Assembly (NCBI GenBank): GCA_003694355.1
Contig: RFKI01000261.1
Coordinates: 1-6,208 of the forward strand
Source: Bdellovibrio sp.
Lineage (GTDB): Bacteria; Bdellovibrionota; Bdellovibrionia; Bdellovibrionales; UBA1609
Reading direction: 5' to 3'
DNA: 6,208 nucleotides
The notes beneath the pieces were generated by a model, which did not search any database, was not told the DNA's origin, and saw only the letters and a list, made by a program, of their open reading frames with translations. The translations under genes were made by a program, and so were the position numbers. Shown here piece after piece: positions 1-5,287 of this stretch (position 1 is the first letter of the stretch; each line of letters starts with the position of its first letter).

Positions 1-129
1 GTAACCTTTTCAATTATAAAGAGAGGTTTTTCTGAGAGACTTTTTTGGATTTACGCTTTTCTCATAAGCACTTTTAATTATTGAGCTTTTGTCGGTTTTG
101 TAGAGATTGTTATTTTTATTACAAAAATT

Positions 130-152
130 TTCAACACGATAGTCGAGCAGTT
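130..152 (+). repeat. 23-bp direct repeat, copy 1
   Basis: First copy of a 23-bp direct repeat made of TTCAACAC, one variable base (G here) and ATAGTCGAGCAGTT. The second copy begins 63 bp downstream and differs only at the variable base. Both copies are followed by a looser match (TTTATCT with TAGTT soon after), so the duplicated unit may be longer and partly decayed. The repeat lies in the non-coding leader of the chemoreceptor gene. It could be an old tandem duplication, a pair of regulator sites on the same helix face (63 bp is about six turns), or part of a dispersed family; only the repetition is directly visible. Confidence 0.85.
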
Positions 153-192
153 GGACTCAGGTTGATTTATCTGTCTAGTTGCTGCGGCGCGC

Positions 193-215
193 TTCAACAC
201 AATAGTCGAGCAGTT
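193..215 (+). repeat. 23-bp direct repeat, copy 2
   Basis: Second copy of the repeat, with A instead of G at its ninth base and otherwise identical to the copy at 130-152. Its last base coincides with the first base of the sigma-28-like -35 candidate at 215-222. A protein bound here would therefore be positioned to affect transcription of the chemoreceptor gene. That regulatory role is inferred from position alone. Confidence 0.85.
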
Positions 216-241
216 TTAGTTTTATCTAGTTTTTCCGATGT
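215..241 (+). promoter_or_regulatory. candidate sigma-28 (FliA-type) promoter of the chemoreceptor gene
   Basis: TTTAGTTT (215-222) and TCCGATGT (234-241) are separated by exactly 11 bases. The known sigma-28 consensus is TAAAGTTT, 11 bases, GCCGATAA; the match here is 6 of 8 and 5 of 8, including the CCGAT core. Transcription would start near 248-250, leaving a leader of about 35 nt. Chemoreceptor genes are a classical class of sigma-28 targets, so the context fits. Against it, the last two -10 bases do not match and the surrounding DNA is T-rich, which makes chance -35 matches easier. Confidence 0.45.
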
Positions 242-284
242 AGTCTAAGACCTTGGCTTTTTATCAATATGAATGGGGGTGCTC

Positions 285-1943
285 ATGTTTTCTCAGCTTA
301 CCATTAGAAATCGATTTTTTATTTTAAACCTGATTGGTGTTGTTAGTGTTTTCTTGTTAGGAGGAATTACTGTTTTTTCTTTTTTCAATATAAAAAAGTT
401 TTTAATAGAAAATAACTTAAAACTTAAAAAAAAAAATCAGAGCTTTATTCAGCTAGGTTTGGATTTAGAGAAGACGGATGCCGTCTTTAATGTAATTATT
501 GCCAGTCAAGGCAAAGGGAGTTTGAGTAGTTTATCAGAATTAAAAGCTATTGAAAAAGATGTGACATCAACTCTAAATCGTTTAGAAAAAGAAAACATTG
601 ATGAGAACTTTAAAAAAGCTGTTAAAAATGCAAGGGGATCCTATGAAAAAATGTTGGAAACAGGGAAGAAAACAGCCTTGGCTTTTTTAAATGGCAATAA
701 AGAAACAGCTCTGCCGTTGGCTGAAAAATTAAAAAAGCTCTCTTCTGAGAATCGAAAAAATGTCAAGGAAATTTCTGATGTTTTTCTAGGTTATCAGAAG
801 CAAATTATTTTTCGATATCTAGATACCTCCATGTCATATATTTTTATGCTTGGATTATTCTTGTTAATTGCAGGTGGTATTTTAGGGTTTATTTTGTACA
901 AAAAGACCAACTTCACTTTAAATAATATTTCTCGAGAAATTTACTTGAGTGCAGAAAGAAACAAAAAAGTGACAGGAGAGATGCAAGAAATTTCTGAAAG
1001 ATTAGCGGACAGTTCTAAGGCCTTAGCCTCTTCTGTTTTAGAAACGGTTTCTGCTGTGGATGAAATTACAGCTACTTCAGAACAATCCAATCAGTATGCA
1101 GAAACATCAGTATCAAAAGTAAAAGGAAGTGAAGAGATTTCAGAAAAAGGACAACAGAAAGTGCTGGAAGTCATTGATGCCATGAATGGCATTAATCAAG
1201 AAAGCCTTTCTCTTATGAATAATGTTAAAGAGAATAATGAAAAAATATCAAGCATTGTTAAAATAATTGATAATATTTCTGAAAAGACAAATATTATTAA
1301 CGATATTGTTTTCCAAACAAAATTACTTTCATTTAATGCTTCTGTTGAGGCGGCCAGAGCAGGGGAGCAAGGGAAAGGATTTGCTGTGGTGGCTGAAGAG
1401 GTTGGAAATTTAGCTCAATTAAGCGGAGTTGCTGCTAAAGAAATCAAGGAAATGTTAGCTGAAAGTGTAGAGCAAGTTAATCGACTTGTTTTAGAGGCCA
1501 ATCAGTGTATGGAGGATGTTTTGAAGGCAGTGAAATTTAAAGTTGAAAGTGGTGTGGAATTGGCAAAAGAATGTGGAGAAATATTGGCAGAGGTGGTTCA
1601 GAACTCAAAAGAGATCACTTCAGTTATGACAGAAATAAAAAATGCTTCAGAGGAGCAACAGACAGGACTAACTAATATTTCCAAGGCAATGAGGTTGATC
1701 GATGAACATGTTCAAAAAATGGAAGAAATTTCTAGTGAGAGTAATCTTTGTGTAGAGTCGTTGGGTGACGAAGTGCTTATTTTAAGACGTCATGTGGCTT
1801 CCTTGAATACTTTGATTAAAAAACAAGAAGGAAAGCTAGAAGAGGAAGGCGGAGCTTCAAAGAAGGACATGGCTTCGTTAGAAAAAGAGATTGAGAGCAA
1901 TGATAGTGACTTGGAGGAGCATCAAGAAACTCATGCGGCATGA
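285..1943 (+). CDS. methyl-accepting chemotaxis protein (transmembrane chemoreceptor)
   Basis: A 552-residue chemoreceptor that would relay ligand binding in the periplasm to CheA/CheW at the inner membrane. Residues 11-36 form TM1, about 37-183 a helical, Lys/Glu-rich periplasmic region of four-helix-bundle type, and about 184-206 TM2. The cytoplasmic part is a long coiled coil whose hairpin tip (about 341-370) contains [29 protein letters not shown] and NLAQ. Residues equivalent to E. coli Tsr F373, N381, E385 and R388 are kept (F343, N351, E355, R358). No typical HAMP module follows TM2. The tail (about 513-552) is acidic and ends HQETHAA, with no NWETF-type CheR tether. An ATG at 273 is also in frame but has no ribosome site. 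The ATG at 285 has GGGGGTG just upstream and gives the usual short N-terminus before TM1. Ligand unknown. The gene is visibly A-rich compared with tilS and ftsH. It ends just before a terminator hairpin. Confidence 0.93.
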   Translation: MFSQLTIRNRFFILNLIGVVSVFLLGGITVFSFFNIKKFLIENNLKLKKKNQSFIQLGLDLEKTDAVFNVIIASQGKGSLSSLSELKAIEKDVTSTLNRLEKENIDENFKKAVKNARGSYEKMLETGKKTALAFLNGNKETALPLAEKLKKLSSENRKNVKEISDVFLGYQKQIIFRYLDTSMSYIFMLGLFLLIAGGILGFILYKKTNFTLNNISREIYLSAERNKKVTGEMQEISERLADSSKALASSVLETVSAVDEITATSEQSNQYAETSVSKVKGSEEISEKGQQKVLEVIDAMNGINQESLSLMNNVKENNEKISSIVKIIDNISEKTNIINDIVFQTKLLSFNASVEAARAGEQGKGFAVVAEEVGNLAQLSGVAAKEIKEMLAESVEQVNRLVLEANQCMEDVLKAVKFKVESGVELAKECGEILAEVVQNSKEITSVMTEIKNASEEQQTGLTNISKAMRLIDEHVQKMEEISSESNLCVESLGDEVLILRRHVASLNTLIKKQEGKLEEEGGASKKDMASLEKEIESNDSDLEEHQETHAA

Positions 1944-1948
1944 TTAAA

Positions 1949-1980
1949 ATAAAGGCCTTTCACTTTTGAAAGGCCTTTAT
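1949..1980. terminator. bidirectional intrinsic terminator between converging genes
   Basis: ATAAAGGCCTTTC (1949-1961) and GAAAGGCCTTTAT (1968-1980) form a perfect 13-bp stem around a 6-base loop. The hairpin starts five bases after the chemoreceptor stop codon and lies 32 bases beyond the stop of the gene arriving from the opposite strand. On the minus strand the stem is followed by TTTAAT, extending a run of T; on the plus strand the T-run is only the stem end plus scattered T. It should therefore work better for the porin operon but can serve both. Each arm also contains the self-complementary AAAGGCCTTT. Confidence 0.85.
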
Positions 1981-2012
1981 AGAATTACAAAATTCCTTTA
2001 AAAGACTTTAGA

Positions 2013-2324
2013 TTAAAGAGAGCTCTTTTCTGAGGAAGCAAACCAAATACATTTTTTACCTTGATGTGCTGCTTTTTTAGCTTCCTCAAGAGAACTGTAA
2101 AACTTTGTTTTTCCTTCAAAGGCTTTTTTTATAACGATAGGAGATAAGTATTTAGGAACCTCTGTTTCTTGATATTGGTCTCTAAAAACAAAATTATCTC
2201 CGCAAGTATCTTGTACTTTATCTGGAGGGATGATTGTAAAAGTAGAGCCATTGGATTTTGCGACTCCAGCGAAAGATGGGTTACTTAAGGCGAAATAACT
2301 AATAAGTAGTAATATCTTTTTCAT
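2013..2324 (-). CDS. small secreted protein of unknown function
   Basis: A 103-residue protein I do not recognise. It starts with a Sec signal peptide: MKK, a hydrophobic stretch ILLLISYFAL, then SNPSFAG with likely cleavage after Ala19. The mature part is about 84 residues with two cysteines (Cys41 and Cys92), which could form one disulfide in the periplasm. Its C-terminal half, KFYSSLEEAKKAAHQGKKC (75-92 region), alternates a beta-like and a helical, Lys/Glu-rich segment. That faintly recalls small SPOR-like folds, but I cannot support a family. The start has AAGGGGGA about eight bases upstream, within the 18-bp gap after the barrel gene. It is therefore the second gene of that operon and probably acts in the periplasm or with the barrel. 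It ends near the terminator at 1949-1980. Confidence 0.75.
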   Translation of the reverse strand: MKKILLLISYFALSNPSFAGVAKSNGSTFTIIPPDKVQDTCGDNFVFRDQYQETEVPKYLSPIVIKKAFEGKTKFYSSLEEAKKAAHQGKKCIWFASSEKSSL

Positions 2325-2342
2325 GATTGAGTTCCCCCTTTG

Positions 2343-3464
2343 TTACCATGCATATGACCAATTAAAGGCAAATACCTTTTCATTGGTTGTTTCAGTACCG
2401 TTACTGTCCACTTTATAATTAGAAAATTCAAGCTTGATTGCTGAGGTATAGGTGAGATCGTACCTAACACCTAAAGACAGATTTGTTTTTTGGACATTTT
2501 TGTCTGTGGTAACGCCTTGATTTAAATAAGCATCGGAATAGTCAGGATCCCCTTTAATGGAGTCATATTTAACGTAGGGAGTCCATTTGTTAAATTTGTG
2601 GTTTAAAAGAACATAAAAGGCATTAATGGTGTTATCCTTTTCATTAAGAGCTGTCAGCTGATTTTCATCATAGTCATGGTGTATAGAAAAGTTTTCAAAT
2701 AAAAGTTGAGTATTTTGGTAATTCCACACAAGGTGAAATCCTGTAATACTTTCCTTAAAAGGGGCTCGGTTTACAGAGGTTCCATTGCTATCTGTAAAGT
2801 TTGATGTTGCGGCCACGTCGTCAGTAAGAAAAACGCCTCCAATTCGAAGCCCTAAGTTTTTTATTTCATAATAAAGAAGAGTGTTGACGGCTTTGCTTTG
2901 ATCTGCATCATGACCAGTTTGAGGAGGGTCAGGGTTTTCTCCACGACCGTTTCCAATATCTATCACATAACCGAAAGTATTAGATTGAGAGCTTGATGTA
3001 TTGGAGCTGCCTCGAATTTCAAACCCAATAGAGTGAACAGGAAGAATACCGTCATCATCTTCAAAATTAAAGAGAAGTGGGCGGCTAATGGAAGTTTGAA
3101 GCCAACGCCCATGGTGGAAGGTTTGGTTCCAATAACCTAAGGCTGTGTGAACTCTTCCAGCCTTAACTTTAAACCAATTACTGATTTCATATTGAATCCA
3201 AATTCTCTCAACATCAAGGACAGCTTCATTAGCATCTGAAATTTCGTAGACAATTTCAGAAAGTATGTTTGTTCTTTCATCCAAATTTTTTGTTAAAAAA
3301 AGATCAATACCTCCTTGGGAAAAGGTATTGGAGTTGGATGTTTTTGTATCTGTGGCTTGAAGGGTTAGCTCGGAGAATCCCCCAAAATGGAGACTGTTAG
3401 CATAAGCCAGATGAGCCAGACCTATGGTGGCGAAAAAAGTTAATAAGATTCTTTTACAACTCAT
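2343..3464 (-). CDS. outer-membrane beta-barrel (porin-like) protein
   Basis: A 373-residue protein with a Sec signal peptide (residues 1-22, likely cleavage AYA|N) and then many alternating hydrophobic/polar strands. Examples are LHFGGFSELTLQA near the start and KVFAFNWSYAW at the very end. The C-terminal residue is Trp, the aromatic terminal residue expected of an outer-membrane barrel recognised by BamA. Residues about 86-150 are the most distinctive, with ERIWIQYE, KVKAGRVHTALGYWN, HHGRWLQTSISRPL and an acidic FEDDDG loop. This style is seen in poorly characterised porin-like proteins, some of which lie near solute-uptake genes; that parallel is from memory and weak. The start is set by AAGGAG eight bases before the ATG. 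The substrate is unknown. It is first in an operon with the small secreted protein at 2013-2324. Confidence 0.8.
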   Translation of the reverse strand: MSCKRILLTFFATIGLAHLAYANSLHFGGFSELTLQATDTKTSNSNTFSQGGIDLFLTKNLDERTNILSEIVYEISDANEAVLDVERIWIQYEISNWFKVKAGRVHTALGYWNQTFHHGRWLQTSISRPLLFNFEDDDGILPVHSIGFEIRGSSNTSSSQSNTFGYVIDIGNGRGENPDPPQTGHDADQSKAVNTLLYYEIKNLGLRIGGVFLTDDVAATSNFTDSNGTSVNRAPFKESITGFHLVWNYQNTQLLFENFSIHHDYDENQLTALNEKDNTINAFYVLLNHKFNKWTPYVKYDSIKGDPDYSDAYLNQGVTTDKNVQKTNLSLGVRYDLTYTSAIKLEFSNYKVDSNGTETTNEKVFAFNWSYAW

Positions 3465-3508
3465 TTGTAAACTCCTTGTTGTTTTTGTAGTGTTTTAAAA
3501 TGTGTCTA

Positions 3509-3535
3509 CTTATATATCTTACCTATTATTGATAA
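3509..3535 (-). promoter_or_regulatory. candidate promoter of the barrel operon
   Basis: Read on the minus strand, TTATCA (3535-3530) and TATAAG (3514-3509) are 15 bases apart. The -10 matches TATAAT at 5 of 6; the -35 is poor and the spacing short. Transcription would start near 3502, about 38 nt before the gene. It is the best vegetative-type candidate I can see in this AT-rich stretch, but several overlapping alternatives exist. Confidence 0.3.
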
Positions 3536-3536
3536 T
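3525..3536. promoter_or_regulatory. AT-rich palindrome, possible operator (Fur-like half site)
   Basis: ATTATTGATAAT is an inverted repeat with 5-bp arms around TG. It contains one perfect GATAAT hexamer, the unit of the Fur box, but the neighbouring hexamers match poorly. It overlaps the -35 candidate of the barrel operon, where a repressor would act. The base composition here makes such a palindrome fairly likely by chance. Confidence 0.2.
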
Positions 3537-3639
3537 GTTTTCGTAAAGAAGGTGAATTTGCAATCATAAGCTTGAGATAGAGCGCAGCATCATATAGTTT
3601 AGAAATTGAAAGTTTTCCAAGAGCAAGGAGGTTGAAAAA

Positions 3640-3655
3640 AGTTTTTGTAAAAACT
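3640..3655. promoter_or_regulatory. inverted repeat in the divergent intergenic region
   Basis: AGTTTTT (3640-3646) and AAAAACT (3649-3655) are perfect inverted arms separated by GT. The right arm also begins a second small symmetry, AAAAA CTG TTTTT (3649-3661). The site lies about 70 bp upstream of the cysteine-repeat gene, just before its promoter candidate. It could be an operator or merely A/T-tract symmetry. It is not a terminator, because no gene ends here. Confidence 0.25.
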
Positions 3656-3665
3656 GTTTTTAGGA

Positions 3666-3693
3666 GTGACATTTTAGTCAAGCCTTGTAGTAT
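3666..3693 (+). promoter_or_regulatory. candidate promoter of the cysteine-repeat gene and tilS
   Basis: GTGACA (3666-3671; 5 of 6 to TTGACA) and TAGTAT (3688-3693; 4 of 6 to TATAAT) are 16 bases apart. Transcription would start near 3700, giving a leader of about 24 nt that still includes the strong ribosome site GGGGAGGGG at 3712-3720. It would drive the cysteine-repeat gene and, through the overlap, tilS. Confidence 0.35.
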
Positions 3694-3723
3694 GAATTCT
3701 GTAATACTTATGGGGAGGGGATT

Positions 3724-4221
3724 ATGAGAAAAATCATCATTTGTTTAGGGCTTTTTTTCTGTTCGCCAGCTTGGGCGCTTTGGGAAGTGGATTGTTTGGG
3801 AGGTGATTGCCTCACTTATGGTTGGCAAATAAAAAATCCTCAAACAGGACAGAACTCGAAAGTGTATTGCATTAACCAGGATTGCGAAACTTATGGATGG
3901 TATGAGGCCTCCAAGTTGACTTCGGGGACACGCTCAGAGTGCATAGGAAGTGGTTGTTTTGTGGATGGATGGCATATTTTTGAAACGGCTTCAGGACGTC
4001 TTTTGCAAACAGTGACATGCAATAAGGGGCCTAGTTTGCAGGGGGACTGTTTGATTTGGGGGTGGAAGTTAACAGGTTTTGGGTTTGCTCCTGTTCAAAT
4101 CACTTGCACAGAGAATGATTGCCGCGGTAAAGGTTGGACGTACAATGATCCGAGAAAAGGGCGTCAGACTGTTGTCTGTAAGCCTGGAGGCTGTTTTATA
4201 GAAGGATGGATTCAGTATTAA
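3724..4221 (+). CDS. secreted protein with six C-x4-C-x3-G-W repeats, function unknown
   Basis: A 165-residue protein I cannot assign to a named family. Residues 1-18 are a signal peptide ending SPAWA, with cleavage before Leu19. The mature chain is almost wholly made of six repeats of about 24-29 residues with pattern C-x4-C-x3-G-W: Cys pairs 24/29, 49/54, 73/78, 99/109, 128/133 and 152/157, each followed by Gly-Trp. The residue before the second Cys is Asp or Gly in every copy. Repeat 4 has a five-residue insertion between its cysteines. The spacers carry a Gly turn (TGQ, SGT, SGR, KGR), suggesting a beta-hairpin per repeat with one local disulfide, so all 12 mature cysteines could pair. 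It probably acts outside the cytoplasm. The start has GGAGG five bases upstream. Its end overlaps the tilS start by 16 nt. It could also be a metal-binding or surface protein. Confidence 0.85.
   Translation: MRKIIICLGLFFCSPAWALWEVDCLGGDCLTYGWQIKNPQTGQNSKVYCINQDCETYGWYEASKLTSGTRSECIGSGCFVDGWHIFETASGRLLQTVTCNKGPSLQGDCLIWGWKLTGFGFAPVQITCTENDCRGKGWTYNDPRKGRQTVVCKPGGCFIEGWIQY
3793..4209 (+). repeat. six-fold protein repeat array (Cys-Cys-Gly-Trp units)
   Basis: This is the coding span from Cys24 to Trp162 of the secreted protein. Units start at residues 24, 49, 73, 99, 128 and 152, so the period is 25, 24, 26, 29 and 24 residues. The units are conserved at the Cys, Gly and Trp positions. Their DNA is well diverged, as seen in TGTTTGGGAGGTGATTGC versus TGCATTAACCAGGATTGC. 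That means old internal duplications held by selection on the protein, not a recent DNA tandem repeat. Confidence 0.85.
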
Positions 4222-5186
4222 AACTCTCTTCTTTTGAGCATGAAATTTATCGTCGTTTAAGGTCTATTCACACCCAGGAGTTCCTTTTGGCTGTATCAGG
4301 AGGGAGGGACTCCATGGCTCTTTTAACTTTATTTAGTCGTTTAAGGCCTTTGTTGAAAAAAAAGATTTCAGTGGCTCATATTCATCACGGTCACTCAACA
4401 AACACTGTACAAGAAGCGTTTCGCGATCAAGCTTGGAATTTTGTTAAAAAGCAGTGCCAGAATTTTGAGGTGCCTTTTCTTTCCAATATTCAAAACCTGG
4501 AGGAGAAGAGGGCCTTTTGCAAGGATTCAGAAGAGTCTATGAGAGCCTATCGTTATCAGATTCTTCAGAACTTTCAGGGAAAAGAGAAAGTTTTATGTTT
4601 GGCTCATCATCAAGGCGACCTTTTGGAAACCCAATTGATTCATCTTATTCGGGGTAGTGGTGTTAAGGGGCTTAAAAGCCTGGTTTTTTGGGATGAGGAA
4701 AAGCGGCGGTTGCGTCCGTTTTTAAGTTGGACGTCAGCTCAGGTGGAAGATTATGTGAGTGCTCACCAAGTGCCTTTTGTGGAAGACCCTTCAAATAGCT
4801 CCGTGGACCCTTTTCGGAACTGGCTGAGAAAACTGTGGTTGCCTCAGTTGGAGGCCAAGCGGCCAGGCTCTTTGAAGTCATTGGCTCGCTCCTTGGAGCT
4901 TCTCGCTCACCAGGGAGCGGCGGTTTTAAAAGAATCGTTCTGGAGTCTTTATGAGGGTGGGGGAGAGATAGAAGATCGTTTTTCTCTTCAGAAGTTGCCT
5001 CTTTCCAGGCAAAAAGAAGTTCTGGCGGACTTTATGCATGCCTTACAGGCTAAAGCCTATACGCAGAATCATATTGAGGAAGTTCTCAAACGTTTGGACC
5101 GGGTGCAGAATAACTTCGAATTTTCTTTGCTCAAATATCGATGGGTTGTTTCTGGCCCAAAGGTGAAGGTGGTGCCTCTTTCTTAG
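4206..5186 (+). CDS. tilS: tRNA(Ile)-lysidine synthetase TilS
   Basis: TilS is a cytoplasmic ATP-dependent enzyme. It joins lysine to C34 of the CAU-anticodon tRNA-Ile, making it read AUA and accept isoleucine; it is normally essential. The N-type ATP pyrophosphatase PP-loop SGGRDS is at 31-36, followed by AHIHHGHS (57-64), AHHQGDLLET (133-142), IRGSG (148-152), LRPFL (169-173), EDPSN (193-197) and RNWLR (204-208), all in family order. In the AHHxDDQxET motif the first Asp is Gly. At 326 residues it is short compared with about 430 in E. coli. It lacks most of the last C-terminal domain, as do some compact TilS proteins. The ATG at 4206 is the only usable start. Its nearest GGAGG is 15 nt upstream, which favours translational coupling to the overlapping upstream gene. 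ftsH follows after 101 nt, a neighbour seen in many bacteria. Confidence 0.93.
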   Translation: MDSVLKLSSFEHEIYRRLRSIHTQEFLLAVSGGRDSMALLTLFSRLRPLLKKKISVAHIHHGHSTNTVQEAFRDQAWNFVKKQCQNFEVPFLSNIQNLEEKRAFCKDSEESMRAYRYQILQNFQGKEKVLCLAHHQGDLLETQLIHLIRGSGVKGLKSLVFWDEEKRRLRPFLSWTSAQVEDYVSAHQVPFVEDPSNSSVDPFRNWLRKLWLPQLEAKRPGSLKSLARSLELLAHQGAAVLKESFWSLYEGGGEIEDRFSLQKLPLSRQKEVLADFMHALQAKAYTQNHIEEVLKRLDRVQNNFEFSLLKYRWVVSGPKVKVVPLS

Positions 5187-5206
5187 TCTCGGCTCTTTGA
5201 GAGAGA

Positions 5207-5221
5207 CAAACATACTGTTTG
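5207..5221. promoter_or_regulatory. inverted repeat before ftsH, flanked by TTTGAGAG direct repeats
   Basis: CAAACA (5207-5212) and TGTTTG (5216-5221) are perfect 6-bp inverted arms around TAC. TTTGAGAG occurs at 5196-5203 and again at 5218-5225, 22 bp apart, about two helical turns. The elements overlap the -35 candidate for ftsH at 5219-5224, so they could be an operator. No T-run follows, so this is not a terminator for tilS. Function is inferred only from position. Confidence 0.35.
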
Positions 5222-5248
5222 AGAGGGTTCCCTTGAACATGATATTCT
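5219..5248 (+). promoter_or_regulatory. candidate ftsH promoter
   Basis: TTGAGA (5219-5224; 5 of 6 to TTGACA) and TATTCT (5243-5248; 4 of 6 to TATAAT) are 18 bases apart. Transcription would start near 5255, leaving a leader of about 33 nt with AAGGA at 5278-5282. CCCTTGAA at 5230-5237 also matches the -35 of heat-shock sigma-32 promoters, but no CCCCAT-type -10 follows at the proper distance. Without a terminator after tilS, read-through into ftsH is likely as well. Confidence 0.4.
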
Positions 5249-5287
5249 GGTAAAAGCGATCGAGAGGTAACGAAAGAAAGGATAATT

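Noticed and set aside
1..84. Open frame from the left edge to a TGA at 82-84, coding about 27 mostly hydrophobic residues
   Set aside because: It could be the tail of an upstream gene, but T-rich DNA yields such short hydrophobic frames by chance, and no motif or terminator after it supports it.
273..284. Upstream in-frame ATG at 273 as the chemoreceptor start
   Set aside because: There is no ribosome site before it, while the ATG at 285 has GGGGGTG at suitable distance and gives a typical receptor N-terminus.
3625..3727. Strong AAGGAGG at 3625-3631 followed by a TTG-started 31-codon frame ending in ATGA overlap with the next gene
   Set aside because: The ribosome site touches the TTG with no spacing, and the peptide shows no signal, membrane segment or motif; more likely a chance purine run.
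4672..4881. 69-residue minus-strand frame inside tilS
   Set aside because: It is antisense to a clearly conserved region of tilS, has no ribosome site and low-complexity content, so it is a shadow frame.
5207..5221. CAAACA-TAC-TGTTTG as a tilS terminator
   Set aside because: The stem is only 6 bp, A/T-rich, and is followed by GAGAGGG, not a T-run.
5043..5240. 65-residue minus-strand frame across the end of tilS and the gap
   Set aside because: Mostly antisense to tilS, with no recognisable motif or supporting ribosome site.
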